Source: Echinometra lucunter
Taxonomy: Eukaryota; Echinodermata; Echinoidea; Camarodonta; Echinometridae
Assembly: GCA_029962745.1 (NCBI GenBank)
Contig: JAPZVO010000023.1
Coordinates: 496,001 to 560,000 of the forward strand
DNA: 64,000 nt
Direction of reading: 5' to 3'
Positions 43,697 to 55,467 of the stretch are shown in pieces. The notes under the pieces were generated by a model. It ran no database searches, was not told the DNA's origin, and worked only from the letters and a program-made list of their open reading frames with translations. A program made the translations under genes and the position numbers. Within the stretch, counting starts at the first letter, position 1. Every line of letters begins with the position of its first letter.

Positions 43697-43970
43697 TCAT
43701 TCCATTATGAATTACTCCATGACGCTTTACATATTGGAAGTTATTAGTTAAGAGGTGATCTATTAACGTAGCAGAAGTATTTGAAATCCTCGTTGCTTTA
43801 TTGGTATTAATTTGAACAAGAGAATATATATGATTGATTTCCATATATTTCTTACTCATACTCGACAGAGGTTTGGCTAGTAGGTCGCAGTTGACATCCC
43901 CGACTAAAATTGTGTCACAGTTCATTATGTCAATAAAGCTAAGAAACCGTTCATATGAATTAAGAGTGGT
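43647..43970 (-). pseudogene. LINE endonuclease C-terminal part (APE-like), frameshifted
   Basis: Reads YERFLSFIDIMNCD, then ILVGDVNCDLL, ATLIDHLLTN and MSDHSISFFNLEF. GDxN and SDH are the typical motifs of the exonuclease-endonuclease-phosphatase fold of LINEs. It ends in a stop at 43647 and overlaps the RT frame, so a one-base shift separates the two parts. The N-terminal half is absent. Confidence 0.85.
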
Positions 43971-44333
43971 TTATACCAAGTTGATATTACAAGGGGTTTT
44001 GCAAGCTTGAGGTCTTGCCCCCCAATCCGAAAAATGGATCGACGCCTCTGGCTCCCGAAATGTAGCTCTATTACAGGTATTACCAGTGCTTTTCACAAAG
44101 TCTGGTGTCAGCAGATTATAATTCACTCCCCATGCAAACCCACGACAGAGCCTCTTTAAATTCGAAGAAAATTAATGCACAAAATTATTGTACGACGCTG
44201 CGCGTGCATTAGCTGTGTAAATCGTCAATCTTGATCGCCGCACTTTCTCCCAAATCATTCTTCCCCGCTGTTTTTAATGTGATGCCCGATACAACATTTC
44301 CTTTTCCTGCGTAGTATTTTCTTATGACATATA

Positions 44334-44833
44334 NNNNNNNNNNNNNNNNNNNNNNNNNNNNNNNNNNNNNNNNNNNNNNNNNNNNNNNNNNNNNNNNNNN
44401 NNNNNNNNNNNNNNNNNNNNNNNNNNNNNNNNNNNNNNNNNNNNNNNNNNNNNNNNNNNNNNNNNNNNNNNNNNNNNNNNNNNNNNNNNNNNNNNNNNNN
44501 NNNNNNNNNNNNNNNNNNNNNNNNNNNNNNNNNNNNNNNNNNNNNNNNNNNNNNNNNNNNNNNNNNNNNNNNNNNNNNNNNNNNNNNNNNNNNNNNNNNN
44601 NNNNNNNNNNNNNNNNNNNNNNNNNNNNNNNNNNNNNNNNNNNNNNNNNNNNNNNNNNNNNNNNNNNNNNNNNNNNNNNNNNNNNNNNNNNNNNNNNNNN
44701 NNNNNNNNNNNNNNNNNNNNNNNNNNNNNNNNNNNNNNNNNNNNNNNNNNNNNNNNNNNNNNNNNNNNNNNNNNNNNNNNNNNNNNNNNNNNNNNNNNNN
44801 NNNNNNNNNNNNNNNNNNNNNNNNNNNNNNNNN
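44334..44833. other. Assembly gap (500 N)
   Basis: Exactly 500 N. It probably hides the left half of the foldback MITE that resumes at 44834. Confidence 1.
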
Positions 44834-45040
44834 CTTCACAATGGTTCTGGTAGTCAAAGGAACATCCTTCACAGCTATTAATCCTGTAGTTCAGGTGAAT
44901 ATGCATGTGACACCTCTTCCACATATTTTAGACAATATTAGCTGTGAAGGATGTTCGTTTTGACTACCAGAACCACTGTAAAGGGTAGAATGAGGGGTGG
45001 TTTATTTTGTCCGCTTTCTTTGTCCGTCATGTTCATAGTG
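44834..45040. mobile_element. Foldback MITE, second copy cut by the gap
   Basis: CTTCACAATGGTTCTGGTAG to TGTCCGTCATGTTCATAGTG, closely matching 9650-9864. The outer left arm is lost in the N run. Confidence 0.75.
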
Positions 45041-45107
45041 CAAGATGAACTGGAGGATTGTCGACAGTCAGCGTAGCCCTCTGCATAGAGCTATTGACTC
45101 GCAATGG

Positions 45108-45883
45108 CAGTGGCCGTAATGAGCCAAAATATTTTTGGGGCTCAATCTTTGCGAGGAGCGAAGCGACCAACACTGAGGGGAGTGTAGGCGACCGAGTCGG
45201 GGTACCCCCCCCCCCTCACGATACGGAGCTTTTTCGCGGGAGGGGGGGGGGGGGTGGGGGAGTTTCCCCCCCTCCCGCGCGGAATCTCCGACGTTTTCTT
45301 TGAATTTTTCCTTGTCTGCCCCGCTCTTCTTATGTTCTCTTACCTTTTTTCCTTTCGCGCTCCCGCTTTTTTTGTTCCTTCTACTTTTTTTCTTTCTTTT
45401 TCTTGGCGTTTTGGAGGGGGCGACCGCCCCCCCATACGACCCCCCCCCCCCCCTTGGCTACGCTTGAGCACTCCCATGGTAAAGGAGCTTTTGCAGTATT
45501 GATGGTTTGCAATTCTGTAAAAAGAACACTATTTGGCACTACAAACTTATAGCGCCTGTCTAGTTTTGGGTAAATCTAAGAATATTCATTTTCAAAGTAT
45601 GAATCCATTGTCAGATAAACAGATAAAACCAAGGTTATATCATAAAACACATTAGTATTGATATTATGCCTTGCTATGCATGCTATTTGGGAAATTGTGA
45701 ATGCGTTACTTAACAGCACAAAGGGAGTCTAGGGAGAAGAGTAATGAAATTCGATTGATATCACTAATATAAAATTGAAGATAAACCATGGTGTTGAATG
45801 TGAATTTTTTTTTTTTTTTTGGGGTGGGGGGGGGCTGACGCCCCCCAAGCCCCCCCCTCCTTTACGCCAGTGCCCGTCAGGTA
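45108..45883. mobile_element. hAT-like nonautonomous element, copy 1
   Basis: Begins CAGTGGCCGTAATG and ends TTTACGCCAGTG, imperfect inverted repeats of the CAGTGGCGTA type common in hAT elements. Interior GCTCAATCTTTGCGAGGAGC and CTGACGCCCCCCAAGCCCCC. About 90% similar by eye to 49997-50733. Long G and C runs. Confidence 0.6.
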
Positions 45884-46899
45884 ATTCAGCTTTCTTAAAT
45901 AACTCCTTCAACTGCTCCACTTTTACACCCAGATTAGTGATCCTACATTGATCCTTTTTTTTCCCATAGGCGCTCTTTGGTTCCCTTACTTGTCCTTGTT
46001 ACTTCTGATGAATCTCCATATATTGATAGGGTATAAGTGCCCGATTTTGACTTGCGCATTTTTTCGTTCTAAAAGTGCATTCTCCTTTTCTCCTTTACAT
46101 CTCATCATTTGGGCAGGTTCTCCATTCGAAATCGAATATATATGCCCCAATTTACTTCTGATGAATTGCCCCTTTTCCTGGCTAGTAAATTATGTGCCAT
46201 TCCTCCTGTAAATTCGCTATAAGTGCCCCAATAGTGCCCTTGTGTTCGCTGATAAGTTAGCCACATGTATACCTGTTTCCATTCTGGCATTACTCCCTTT
46301 TTGAAATTTGGTACACACTTAGCTTTCTAGTAAGTGCCATTTCACCCCACCTGACAAGTGCCCCCCTTTTTATTTCTTATGTTTATTGTAAGTGCCCCTT
46401 TTCGCTTTTGAGTATGCAATTACCTTTTCGATAGTATTGCTCCTTAAAATCTAATGCATGTTCCTTTTTCGTCCTTCTGTGACATTTCCCCTCTTTTAAC
46501 TATTCCTTTTCTCATTTGGTAATGTGTATAGCTCCGAAGAATCAGAGAAGTTTCGTTTCATATAGGCCTAATAACAGAATACCTTGTTTCTTGATACGAC
46601 TACAGGGTGAAACCGTGCATGGAGCAAGAGGAGGCAAGAACTGGGGATACAACGAACAAAACTTCCTAAGAACGTACATTGCCCCTAAACTGCAGCTATG
46701 AAATATTTTCATTTTTCCCAAAGTTCGCTCGCACTTACTTATTACAACTCACGTTGACATATAAACAGTGTTGTAACGATAATCATAAATTCTTATCTAT
46801 TCTTCTTTTCATGTTGAGATTGTACTCTCTATCTTTTCTTGTTTGTAATTATAATGACTGCCCCAAAAGGCCACAATAATAACCTCACACATACTGTTT

Positions 46900-48000
46900 G
46901 CTGCATAGTGATCTTTTATTAGCAAGTTTGGAGCATGCAAAAAAGTCATCCGTCGTTGTAAAACCCCCCCCCCCCAAAACAAAGAAACAAATACAAAGCC
47001 TAAGAAAGAAACAAAAAAAAAAATTAAAATTCGCGCTTAATAAATTTCGAACCTAAAATTTCCCCGTTAAGGAGGGCTGTACGCTGCTTCACTACCATCC
47101 TCCGGTTCATTTTTGCCGCTTTATCCTTTCATGTTTGCAATGACTGCTGCCACAAGACCAAAATAATAACCTCACACACACTGTCTGCGGCATAGAGATT
47201 TCTTATTAGCAAGTTTTGGAGCATGCTGGAAAGAAATCAATTACTGAAAACAAATAAATGAAACAAAAGGGAAAACCCAAACAAAAAGTGGTGCTCCTGG
47301 GTTTTGAACCCAAAATCTCTCCATCAAGCTAGGAGATGCGAGTCAATCACTCTATGCAGAGAGCTATACGCTGCCCTCACTACCACCCTCCTGTTTATCC
47401 TTTCCTGTTTGAAAATGACTGCGGCCAAAAAAAGCCAATAATAACCTCATCACACATACAGTTTACTACGTCGGGATTTTTTATTAAAAGTTCGGAGCAT
47501 GCAAAAATGAAATCAGTTACTAAAAAAAAACAGAAGAAGAAGAAACAAAATGGAATACCCAAACAAAACAGGTGTTTCCTGGGCATCGAACTCTAAATAT
47601 CCTTGTCAAGGAGATACGAGCCAATCGCTCTGTACAGAGGGGTACACGTTGCCTCACCGCAATCTTTCATTTCATCTTCACCCTTTATCTTTTCCTGTTA
47701 GCAGGTTTGCAATGACTGCCGCAAAAAGCCAAAATAATAACTTCACACTGTTTGCTCCATAGAGATTTTTTTTTTTCAAACTTAAGTTGGGGCATACGAA
47801 AACATCCGTTAATGAAAAAAATCAATTGAAACATAAATTAAAAAAACAGAAAAACCCGAACTGAAACAAAAATGAATGCTTCATGGGTTCGAACCCATGA
47901 AGCGAAATCTCCACATTGCGAGTCAATCGCTCGAGATGCAGAGGGCTACGCTGACCCTCTACCAGCCTCCAGGTTATTTTGGCACCCTTTATTTCTTTCC
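46900..48000 (-). repeat. Tandem tRNA-like units (about four)
   Basis: Units of about 260-300 bp; on the minus strand each has GTAGCCCTCTGCAT, GATTGACTCGCA, GGAGATTT and a B-box-like GGGTTCGAACCC (near 47047, 47308, 47582, 47886), then a body with GCATGCTCCAAACTTGC. They resemble a SINE or tRNA pseudogene amplified in tandem. Confidence 0.6.
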
Positions 48001-49516
48001 GATTTGTGATGACTTTTCAAATACATCCATTTTGCACCACTCACGATCTAAAAGAGTGTTTTACACCGACAAGCATACACTTGTATCTCTGTCATATTAA
48101 ATGTCTCTTTAAGGGGAAAAAATGAATTTTCTTTTCTGTACAATCCCAACGTATAGCATGTACCTAAGGTCACATGCATGTATTTTTGTTTTCTTTGTTG
48201 TTTTTTTTTGTATTACCGTACATCAATGCCTCAGTGACATACCAAAGATAAATCGGCTTTTGAAGGTGTCTTTTCAAAGTGAAGCTTAAAGGCATTCAAA
48301 CTAGTCTTTCATGTCTTGAAGACATCTTATTAGACTGAAAAGTCAATGTACCTCTTCGCTCCACAGCTCGTCTTCCACAATCATGACTGAATAGGATTCC
48401 CAATGTTATCTCAGTAACGCCATGTTGTTGCCTTAGTGAAAGGGCTTTGATCAGCTCAAGTTTGAGCGGAGTAGTGCTTTTATTTCTTTTTACTCGTACA
48501 GTATTTTCAAAGCACAAAAAGCTGAAGTTGGACTGAAGCTTGATGACGGGTGCACTCTTTGTAATTGCCAAATTCCTTATGAAACAGATGGGTAGAGGCT
48601 CTGAGTAATCAGACCTTGACGGAGCAATAATACTTGCATTTTAAGGGGATGATCCTTCTTTCCCAAAATTAAACGAAAGTCCAAAATACTATGCATTTAA
48701 GTGATTTCCACTGTATGTCATAAGCATTTATAACACATGAAAAGGAAATGTGGTATCGGGCATCACATTAAAAACAGCAGGGGAGAATGATTTGGAATAA
48801 AAGGAACCGGTGGAGAAAGTGCGATCAAGATTACACAGCTCACACAGCGTCGTACAATTAACATTTGGACTTTTGTATTTGAATTTTCTTCGAATTCGAC
48901 TTGCAGTTGAATACGAAAAGGCAAGAATAAAATATGAGATTGTGTATATGAATCAACCTATTCATGATTTTTTGATAATGTATTGAAGGTGATTGACACT
49001 CATGTCCCTTTGATGAGGACCTTAAACAAAAGAAAAATTCTCAATGAATTACTCTAGTGAATTTTACATTTTACCATGCATAATTCGTCCAATGAACGTT
49101 GGTATTATTTAGCTTGCATTGATTCGTAAGCAAATACCATTTCTGCCAACCATTTCGGCCAACCATTTAGTAATACAATCCTACTGTTATAGACACATTT
49201 CATGGAGTCTTTAAAAAGTTGAATTGTAGCTTTAAGAAAGCGTAGGCATTTCTAATCACCTGGGGTTAACAATGGATCGTTAGTGGGGCTCCGTATTAAT
49301 ACTTTTGTCCTAGACGTCTATAGGCTCTATAAAGGAGAGACATTCAGGACCATGCAATAGTGAGTGGATTTCGAGGAAATACAAGAACAAATCTCTATAG
49401 CTGGGGCTGTAGTGAAAAAATAGGGAAAGAAGCAGGAGAAAAAACTACAGAGGGAAATGAAAATGGATAAAAATTGGGCAGAGTGAGGTGCGCAACGCAT
49501 CCTGCGCCAGCCTACG

Positions 49517-49755
49517 CTGACTGCCGCCACCTAGCTGACTGACTGCCGCCACCTAGCTGACTGACTGCCGCCACCTAGCTGACTGACTGCCGCCACCTAG
49601 CTGACTGACTGCCGCCACCTAGCTGACTGACTGCCGCCACCTAGCTGACTGACTGCCGCCACCTAGCTGACTGACTGCCGCCACCTAGCTGACTGACTGC
49701 CGCCACCTAGCTGACTGACTGCCGCCACCTAGCTGACTGCCGCCACCACCTAGCT
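49517..49755. repeat. 22-bp tandem repeat, about 10 copies
   Basis: The unit is CTGACTGACTGCCGCCACCT plus AG, almost perfect across about 240 bp, so recently expanded. GC-rich against an AT-rich background. Confidence 0.95.
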
Positions 49756-49996
49756 GCGGGGCATTATATAGGACAGTGAGCTGACTGAGCAGGTCTCCTG
49801 GGAAGGGAGTGTGGCACTCGCTAACTACCGTCACCTAGGGCCAGGCAGTGCATTTCTGTTTTACACCGTAGCCTAGGCAGTTTTTGATTAATTGCATCAA
49901 ACGTGCTGGTTTCAAATTCTAGGTTTCGTTTCAGCATCATAGAGTGCAGCAGCGCACGCGGCGATCGTGTACGTGTACAGAGAGAATAGATGAAAG

Positions 49997-50733
49997 CAGT
50001 GGCGTAATGCGCCAATATATATATATATATATTTTTTTTTTTTGGGGGGGGGGCTCAATCTTTGCGAGGAGCGAATCGACCAACCCTGAGGGAGTGTAGC
50101 GAGCTGGGGTACCCCCCCCTCACGATACGGATCTTTTTCGCGGGGGAGTGTCCCTCCTCCCGCGCGAAGCGCGGAAGCTCCGACGTTTTTTGAATTGTTC
50201 CTTGTCTGCTCCCGCTCTTCTTATGTTCTCTTACCTTTTTTCTTTTCTCGCTCCCCTTTTTTTCCTTCTACTTTTTAATTTTTTTTTTGTTGGTGTTTTG
50301 GAGGGGGTGACCGCCCCCCGCCCCCCTCTTGGCTACGCAAGTTCACTCCCATGCTAAAGGAGCTTTTGCAGTATACATGGTTTGTGACTCTGTAAAAGAA
50401 CACTATTTGGCACTATAAACTTACAGCCCGTGTCTAGTTTTGGTAAATCTAAGAATATTCATTTTCAAAGTATGAATCCATTGTCAGATAAACAGATAAA
50501 ACCAAGTGTTATATCATAAAACACATTAGTATTGATATTATGCGTGTTTTCTGCCTTGCTATGCATGCTATTTGGGAAATTGTGAATGCGTTACTTAACA
50601 GCACAAAGGGAGTCTAGGGAGAATTAATGAAATTCGATTGATATCACTAATATAAAATTGAAAATAAACCATGGTTGAAATTATTTGGGGGGCTGACGCC
50701 CCCCAAGCCCCCCCCCCCCCCAGTACGCGAGTG
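49997..50733. mobile_element. hAT-like nonautonomous element, copy 2
   Basis: Direct repeat of 45108-45883, starting CAGTGGCGTAATGC and ending in GCGAGTG. Small indels distinguish it. It is bordered on the right by the second half of a tRNA-like unit. Confidence 0.6.
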
Positions 50734-50734
50734 C

Positions 50735-51600
50735 GCAACGGGGAGATTTCGCTTCAAGGGTTCGAAACCCATTTTTTTTGTTTGGACTTTTCTGTTTTGT
50801 TTCTTTATGTTTCATTGATTTTTTTTAACGGATGTCTTTTTCGTATGCCCCCAAATTCCTATTCAAAGTTTTAAGAATCTCTATGGAGCCAATAGTATGA
50901 AGTTATTATTTTGGATTTTTGGCGGCAGTCATTGCAAACATGCCAGTAGAAAAGATAGAAGTTGAAGATTAACTGGAAGATTGTGATGAGGCAACGCGTA
51001 GCCGGGCGCGTAGCCCTCTGTATATAGCGACTGGCTCGCATCTCCTCGACAGCTGGGATCTTTGAGGTTCGAAACTCAGGAAGCACCTTTTTAAATTGGG
51101 TTTTCCTTTAACTGATTTCTTTTTTGCATGATCCGAACGTGCTAATAAAAAAAATAAAAAAAAACATCTCGACGTAGTAAACTGTATGTGTAAAGTTATT
51201 ATCAGTTGAAGTTTGGCTTTTTCGCCGAAGTCATTGCAAATAGGAAGGGATAAAGGGTCAGTACGAATAGGAGTGTGGTAGAGACAGTGTATAGCCCGCT
51301 GCATCATGAGATTGAATGTCATCTCTTAGCTTGATGGGGAGATCTGGGGTTTAAAACCCAGGAAGTGCCCTTTTTTTTGGGGGGGGGTGTCTTTATTATT
51401 TTTTATTTTATATTTATTATTTTTTCAGTGGTCTGATTTCTTTTTAGCATGCTCCAAACTTGCTAGTAAGAAATCTCTGTACCGCAGACAGTAGACATGT
51501 GCGAGCTTATTATTTTGGCCGTATGGGCGGCAGTCATTGGAAACAGGAAAGGATAAAGCATAAAGAAGAACTGAAAAGGGGAAATGGCACAAAAAGAGAG
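50735..51600 (+). repeat. Tandem tRNA-like units (about three), inverted copies
   Basis: GGGTTCGAAACCC (50760), GAGGTTCGAAACTC (51065) and GGGGTTTAAAACCC (51345) are B-box-like centres spaced about 290 bp, each preceded by CGCGTAGCCC or TAGCCCGCTGCATC and GACTGGCTCGCATCTC. Confidence 0.6.
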
Positions 51601-52330
51601 CGCTAATCAGACGAACAAGGAACATGCATTAGATTTTAAGGCGCACTTATCGAAAGGAGAATTGCAATACTCAAAAGGGGCACTTACAATCAAATTGTTT
51701 AATGGGGGCGAAATGGCACTTACTAAAAAGCACAACGGGGCACTTATCAGAAATTAGCTGAGTGTGTACCATGAGGGGGTGACGACAGAATGGAGAAGGT
51801 ATGAATATGTGCTAGCTAATCAGAAAACAAAAGGCACTATTTGGGCCTTTTTTCTTTTCTTTTTTTTTGCAGAAGGAGAAATAGGATATTATACTAGACA
51901 GGAAAAGGGGCATTCATCAGAATTTGGGGCATGTATCAGATTTCGAATCGGGCGCCTGCTGACATGGAAAGAGGGATCTTATCAGAGATGAAAAGGAGCA
52001 CTCATCATAAGGAGAAGCACGTTCTGAGCGAAAAAAAAAAAATGTGCAGTCAAAAGGGGCACTTCAATAGGGACATTCACTAGAAGTGATAAGGGCTCAC
52101 TTGTCAGAAGGGAAAAGAGCGCTATGGTAGGGGAAATGTAAAGATCACTAATTCTGGTGTAAACATGGTAAAAGAGGAGCAGTTATGGGCTTGATTTAAG
52201 AAGAGTGATTATCTGACGGGGAAAGGGCACTTATCAGATGGTGAAAGGGCACTCATTAAAAAAAAATGGGCTCTTGAACTACGAAAAGGAAGACACTGAA
52301 CGGGTTTGAAAAGACGAATTTGTCAAAGGG

Positions 52331-54785
52331 GACACATTTTGTAAGCTTGGAAGAGCGAGAGGTCATTGTACCCCCATTCCAGGGCCTGCCCACAAACGAG
52401 TTTATTTACGTTTTAAAATAATGAACAAAGAAGTCTACTATATAGTAGACCCTGCTCTTCCGCATGTCCCTTTTCCTTCTTCTTTTTCTTCTTCGTTTTT
52501 CTTCTTCTCCTCCTCTTTTCTATCATTTGAAATATCACACAGCTGCCGCCCTGCCTCCCCTGTAGAGCCACCCCTACAAGTTTCATTTCAATAAAATCAA
52601 TATTCCCTACAAAAAAAAGAAAGAAAAAAGGAGATTAATCATGGACAAAGGTATACCTGTGATGAATATATTAATCAAAATTTCTATTCACAAGTAGGCC
52701 TACATCTGCATCAGGTTACTTTCAGATTGTCAGATATGACACAGCGTATCTGAGGGGGCAGGTGCAGGCTACCCCGCCTGACGGGTTCCCGAAAAAAATA
52801 AGGGGTAAGAAAAGAAAAGGAAAAAGAGAAAGAAAGAGAAAAGTGAAAGAAAAAAATGAAAGGGAAAGAAAATAAAATAAATCAGTCATTCATTAGTTCT
52901 TCGATACTGTGAACGACACTAAATTCAGAGTGCTGATTAAATTTCCGTGTCGCCCTCTCTGTTAGTAATTGAGCAACGACTGCTTGGTAAAATTATCTTC
53001 ATTATTCGAGATACGGGATAAGCCGTGATGTAGTCAAGGAATTTTTTCATGGGGGCAAATATATGTATTCGAGGGGACACACAAGCTAGGGAGCGAAGCG
53101 ACCGAGTGGGAGCTTTTGCATTTTTAGAGGTGAAATTGAACGCTCTGGTCCACACCTTTGCCGAATTATTGGAAATTTTCAATTAAAGAAGTAAGATTTT
53201 TTCTATCTTTCGGCGGATGAGGGAGGGAGCAATTGCTACCTATGTGCATACAGCGATGGATGTAGTGAAGTCGTCTGCTAGTGAATCTTACGGACTTAAA
53301 CCTAAAAGTATGAATCATGTCAGATTGCTTTACTGAATTCAAAACTCATCCTTTTACATATAATTATATTTTTCTTGTTGATGTTTTGTTTACATTTCTT
53401 TAGCTTTGTCTCGACATTTTTGTTTCCTTTTAAAGATATTTTTATTTCTTATTCTTGTTTGTTTTGATCATAATTTTATATATTTTTTTCATTGTTCAAA
53501 CATATTCAATCAGGATAACAGGATCAGTTAATTAGAAACTGTTTGTAACTACATATTTTTCAATGGCAAGGCAAGATCATTAATGTTTTTATTGATTAGT
53601 TGAATTCAAGAGAGTTGCTGGTTTGGTGTATCTCCGTAATGTAGGTTTTCCCGCCCATTTTCGTCATCTCTCCAGTTAATTCCAGCAATTTTCTTGTAAA
53701 TTTCATCTCCCAGCCAGAAATTAGAACTGCATTCAACTCCAAATTCAATTTCGAAAAAATGTCATTCATATCCGCCTATCGTCAATCAGCTTTCAAAATT
53801 GCTTGGATCAAATTTAGCATTTTTCTCCAAACAAATTCGTCATTTTCTTGAATTCGTCATGTGTTATATGGGCCTTTAAATGGACCGTTTAACCAGGTCT
53901 TTAACAATCTTTTGGTTTCTCGTGATACCATTTGATTTTTGCTCATTTTTAAAGATAAAATTATAAATTATTACATATAATGTGGAGCGCTATATCATTG
54001 AAAGCAATTTTGTACATCCACCCACACACTATGTGACAGGATCGTTGTCAGTCTGTAGACCGCATATCTGGGAGACGAATTTGAATGAATCTTTGAGGAA
54101 ACTGAATGCCGGTAGACAAAATTTATTTTGCTGTTACGTGCCCAGCTACGGTGACCAACGAATTTGAATTGCAATTGACGAAAATAGGTGACAAAGCACG
54201 AAAATGAATGACAGTGTTTCAAACTGATAAATCAAAAGAAGAAGCAGATCTATTGAAACAAGCATCCGAACAGACCATGCGGCCAGAGAGGAAATCGAAA
54301 GCACGTTTTTTTTTTTAGAAATGATAAAACTGATATACATGTACATGTATGAAACACAAAAAGCACTATTATGTTTGTCTTTAAATCATTTTATTATGAC
54401 AAATCTTTGGAAAGAAAGAAATATTAAATATATGAATACATTAATCATCTTAAAGAACCAATATCTGTCATAACAAGGCTAGCATACTGAACATACGCCC
54501 CAAAAATAGTATCGCTGACTAAAGCACTTTAGTTATAATGACTAAAGTACACATTATATAAAAAAAAAACAGGGTTTTTTATATCTTAGGTACTATAACT
54601 CGGAAAAGAGTAGCATAAAAATATGGAGCCCAACACACGTAACTGTTGGTGATAGCAGTGAATTCAAAGATGTAATTTGGCATACCTGAATACCAGTTTG
54701 GATAATATCAAACCTAACAGAAGTAGGAGAGGAACTTTCTGACAAGCTCTAAGTCTCATAATACTGTTCTATCACTATGCAAAAG
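52331..54785. other. No gene recognised
   Basis: Purine-rich tracts (52610-52890), a GGGAGCGAAGCGACCGAG motif at 53090-53107, and otherwise unremarkable AT-rich DNA with short frames only. Confidence 0.5.
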
Positions 54786-54789
54786 TTAT

Positions 54790-54967
54790 TATAATCATTG
54801 TGCAGAGGTGTCTCAGTCAAGTCTTTGAAGTGTGGTGTAATAGATCATGGGTTCAAACTCCAGTACTGCACTATGTACTTGAGTAAGACATTTAATCTAT
54901 AACACTCAATCCTCTCTATCCAAGTGTAAATTGGGTACCTGTTAGGATGTAAAGGTCACTTGTGTTT
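54790..54967 (+). mobile_element. SINE copy truncated by the gap
   Basis: Plus strand: GAGGTGTCTCAGTCAAGTC, B-box-like GGGTTCAAACTCC, TTGAGTAAGACATTTAATCT, CCTCTCTATCCAAGTG and GGGTACCTGTTAGGATG, the same module order as the SINEs at 2712 and 20868. Cut by N at 54968. Confidence 0.65.
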
Positions 54968-55467
54968 NNNNNNNNNNNNNNNNNNNNNNNNNNNNNNNNN
55001 NNNNNNNNNNNNNNNNNNNNNNNNNNNNNNNNNNNNNNNNNNNNNNNNNNNNNNNNNNNNNNNNNNNNNNNNNNNNNNNNNNNNNNNNNNNNNNNNNNNN
55101 NNNNNNNNNNNNNNNNNNNNNNNNNNNNNNNNNNNNNNNNNNNNNNNNNNNNNNNNNNNNNNNNNNNNNNNNNNNNNNNNNNNNNNNNNNNNNNNNNNNN
55201 NNNNNNNNNNNNNNNNNNNNNNNNNNNNNNNNNNNNNNNNNNNNNNNNNNNNNNNNNNNNNNNNNNNNNNNNNNNNNNNNNNNNNNNNNNNNNNNNNNNN
55301 NNNNNNNNNNNNNNNNNNNNNNNNNNNNNNNNNNNNNNNNNNNNNNNNNNNNNNNNNNNNNNNNNNNNNNNNNNNNNNNNNNNNNNNNNNNNNNNNNNNN
55401 NNNNNNNNNNNNNNNNNNNNNNNNNNNNNNNNNNNNNNNNNNNNNNNNNNNNNNNNNNNNNNNNNNN
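54968..55467. other. Assembly gap (500 N)
   Basis: Exactly 500 N. Confidence 1.

Larger units (their letters stand above)
41243..43970 (-). mobile_element. CR1/Jockey-group LINE, 5'-truncated
   Basis: Minus-strand element: partial endonuclease, reverse transcriptase, a 330-bp 3' region and a short (TAC)n tail (41243-41256), the tail type expected of CR1-like LINEs. The left coding edge near 43970 is a truncation, since the N-terminal endonuclease half is missing. Inserted in the hAT-like element. Confidence 0.85.
39765..44050. mobile_element. hAT-like element with 8-bp target duplication, carrying an inserted LINE
   Basis: Terminal repeats CAGAGGCGTCGATCC (39765-39779) and GGATCGACGCCTCTG (44036-44050). 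Flanks GCTCCAGA (39757-39764) and GCTCCCGA (44051-44058) match at 7 of 8 bases, the target duplication length of hAT transposons. No hAT transposase is readable, so the copy is nonautonomous. G and C runs lie just inside the left end. Confidence 0.75.
39420..44159. mobile_element. Outer TTAA element, split by nested insertions
   Basis: TTAAAGAGGCTCTG at the left (39420) and CAGAGCCTCTTTAA at the right (to 44159) are inverted repeats, followed by matching GTCGTGGG. Only about 450 bp belong to this layer; the rest is the hAT-like element at 39765-44050 and the small MITE at 39510-39603. Confidence 0.6.
44158..48895. repeat. Inverted repeat pair, about 180-bp arms
   Basis: 44158-44333 (TCGAAGAAAATTAAT, TTGTACGACGCTG, CTTGATCG, GTTTTTAATGTGATGCCCGA) recurs inverted at 48707-48895. 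The left arm runs into the gap, so its true length is unknown. Confidence 0.8.
45948..52330. repeat. Large imperfect inverted repeat (centre near 49.3 kb)
   Basis: 45948-46500 (AAGTGCCCC-rich) pairs with 51650-52150 (GGGGCACTT-rich). 46900-48000 (tRNA-like units, minus) pairs with 50740-51600 (same units, plus). The middle holds unrelated sequence, a 22-bp tandem and one hAT-like copy. Confidence 0.65.
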
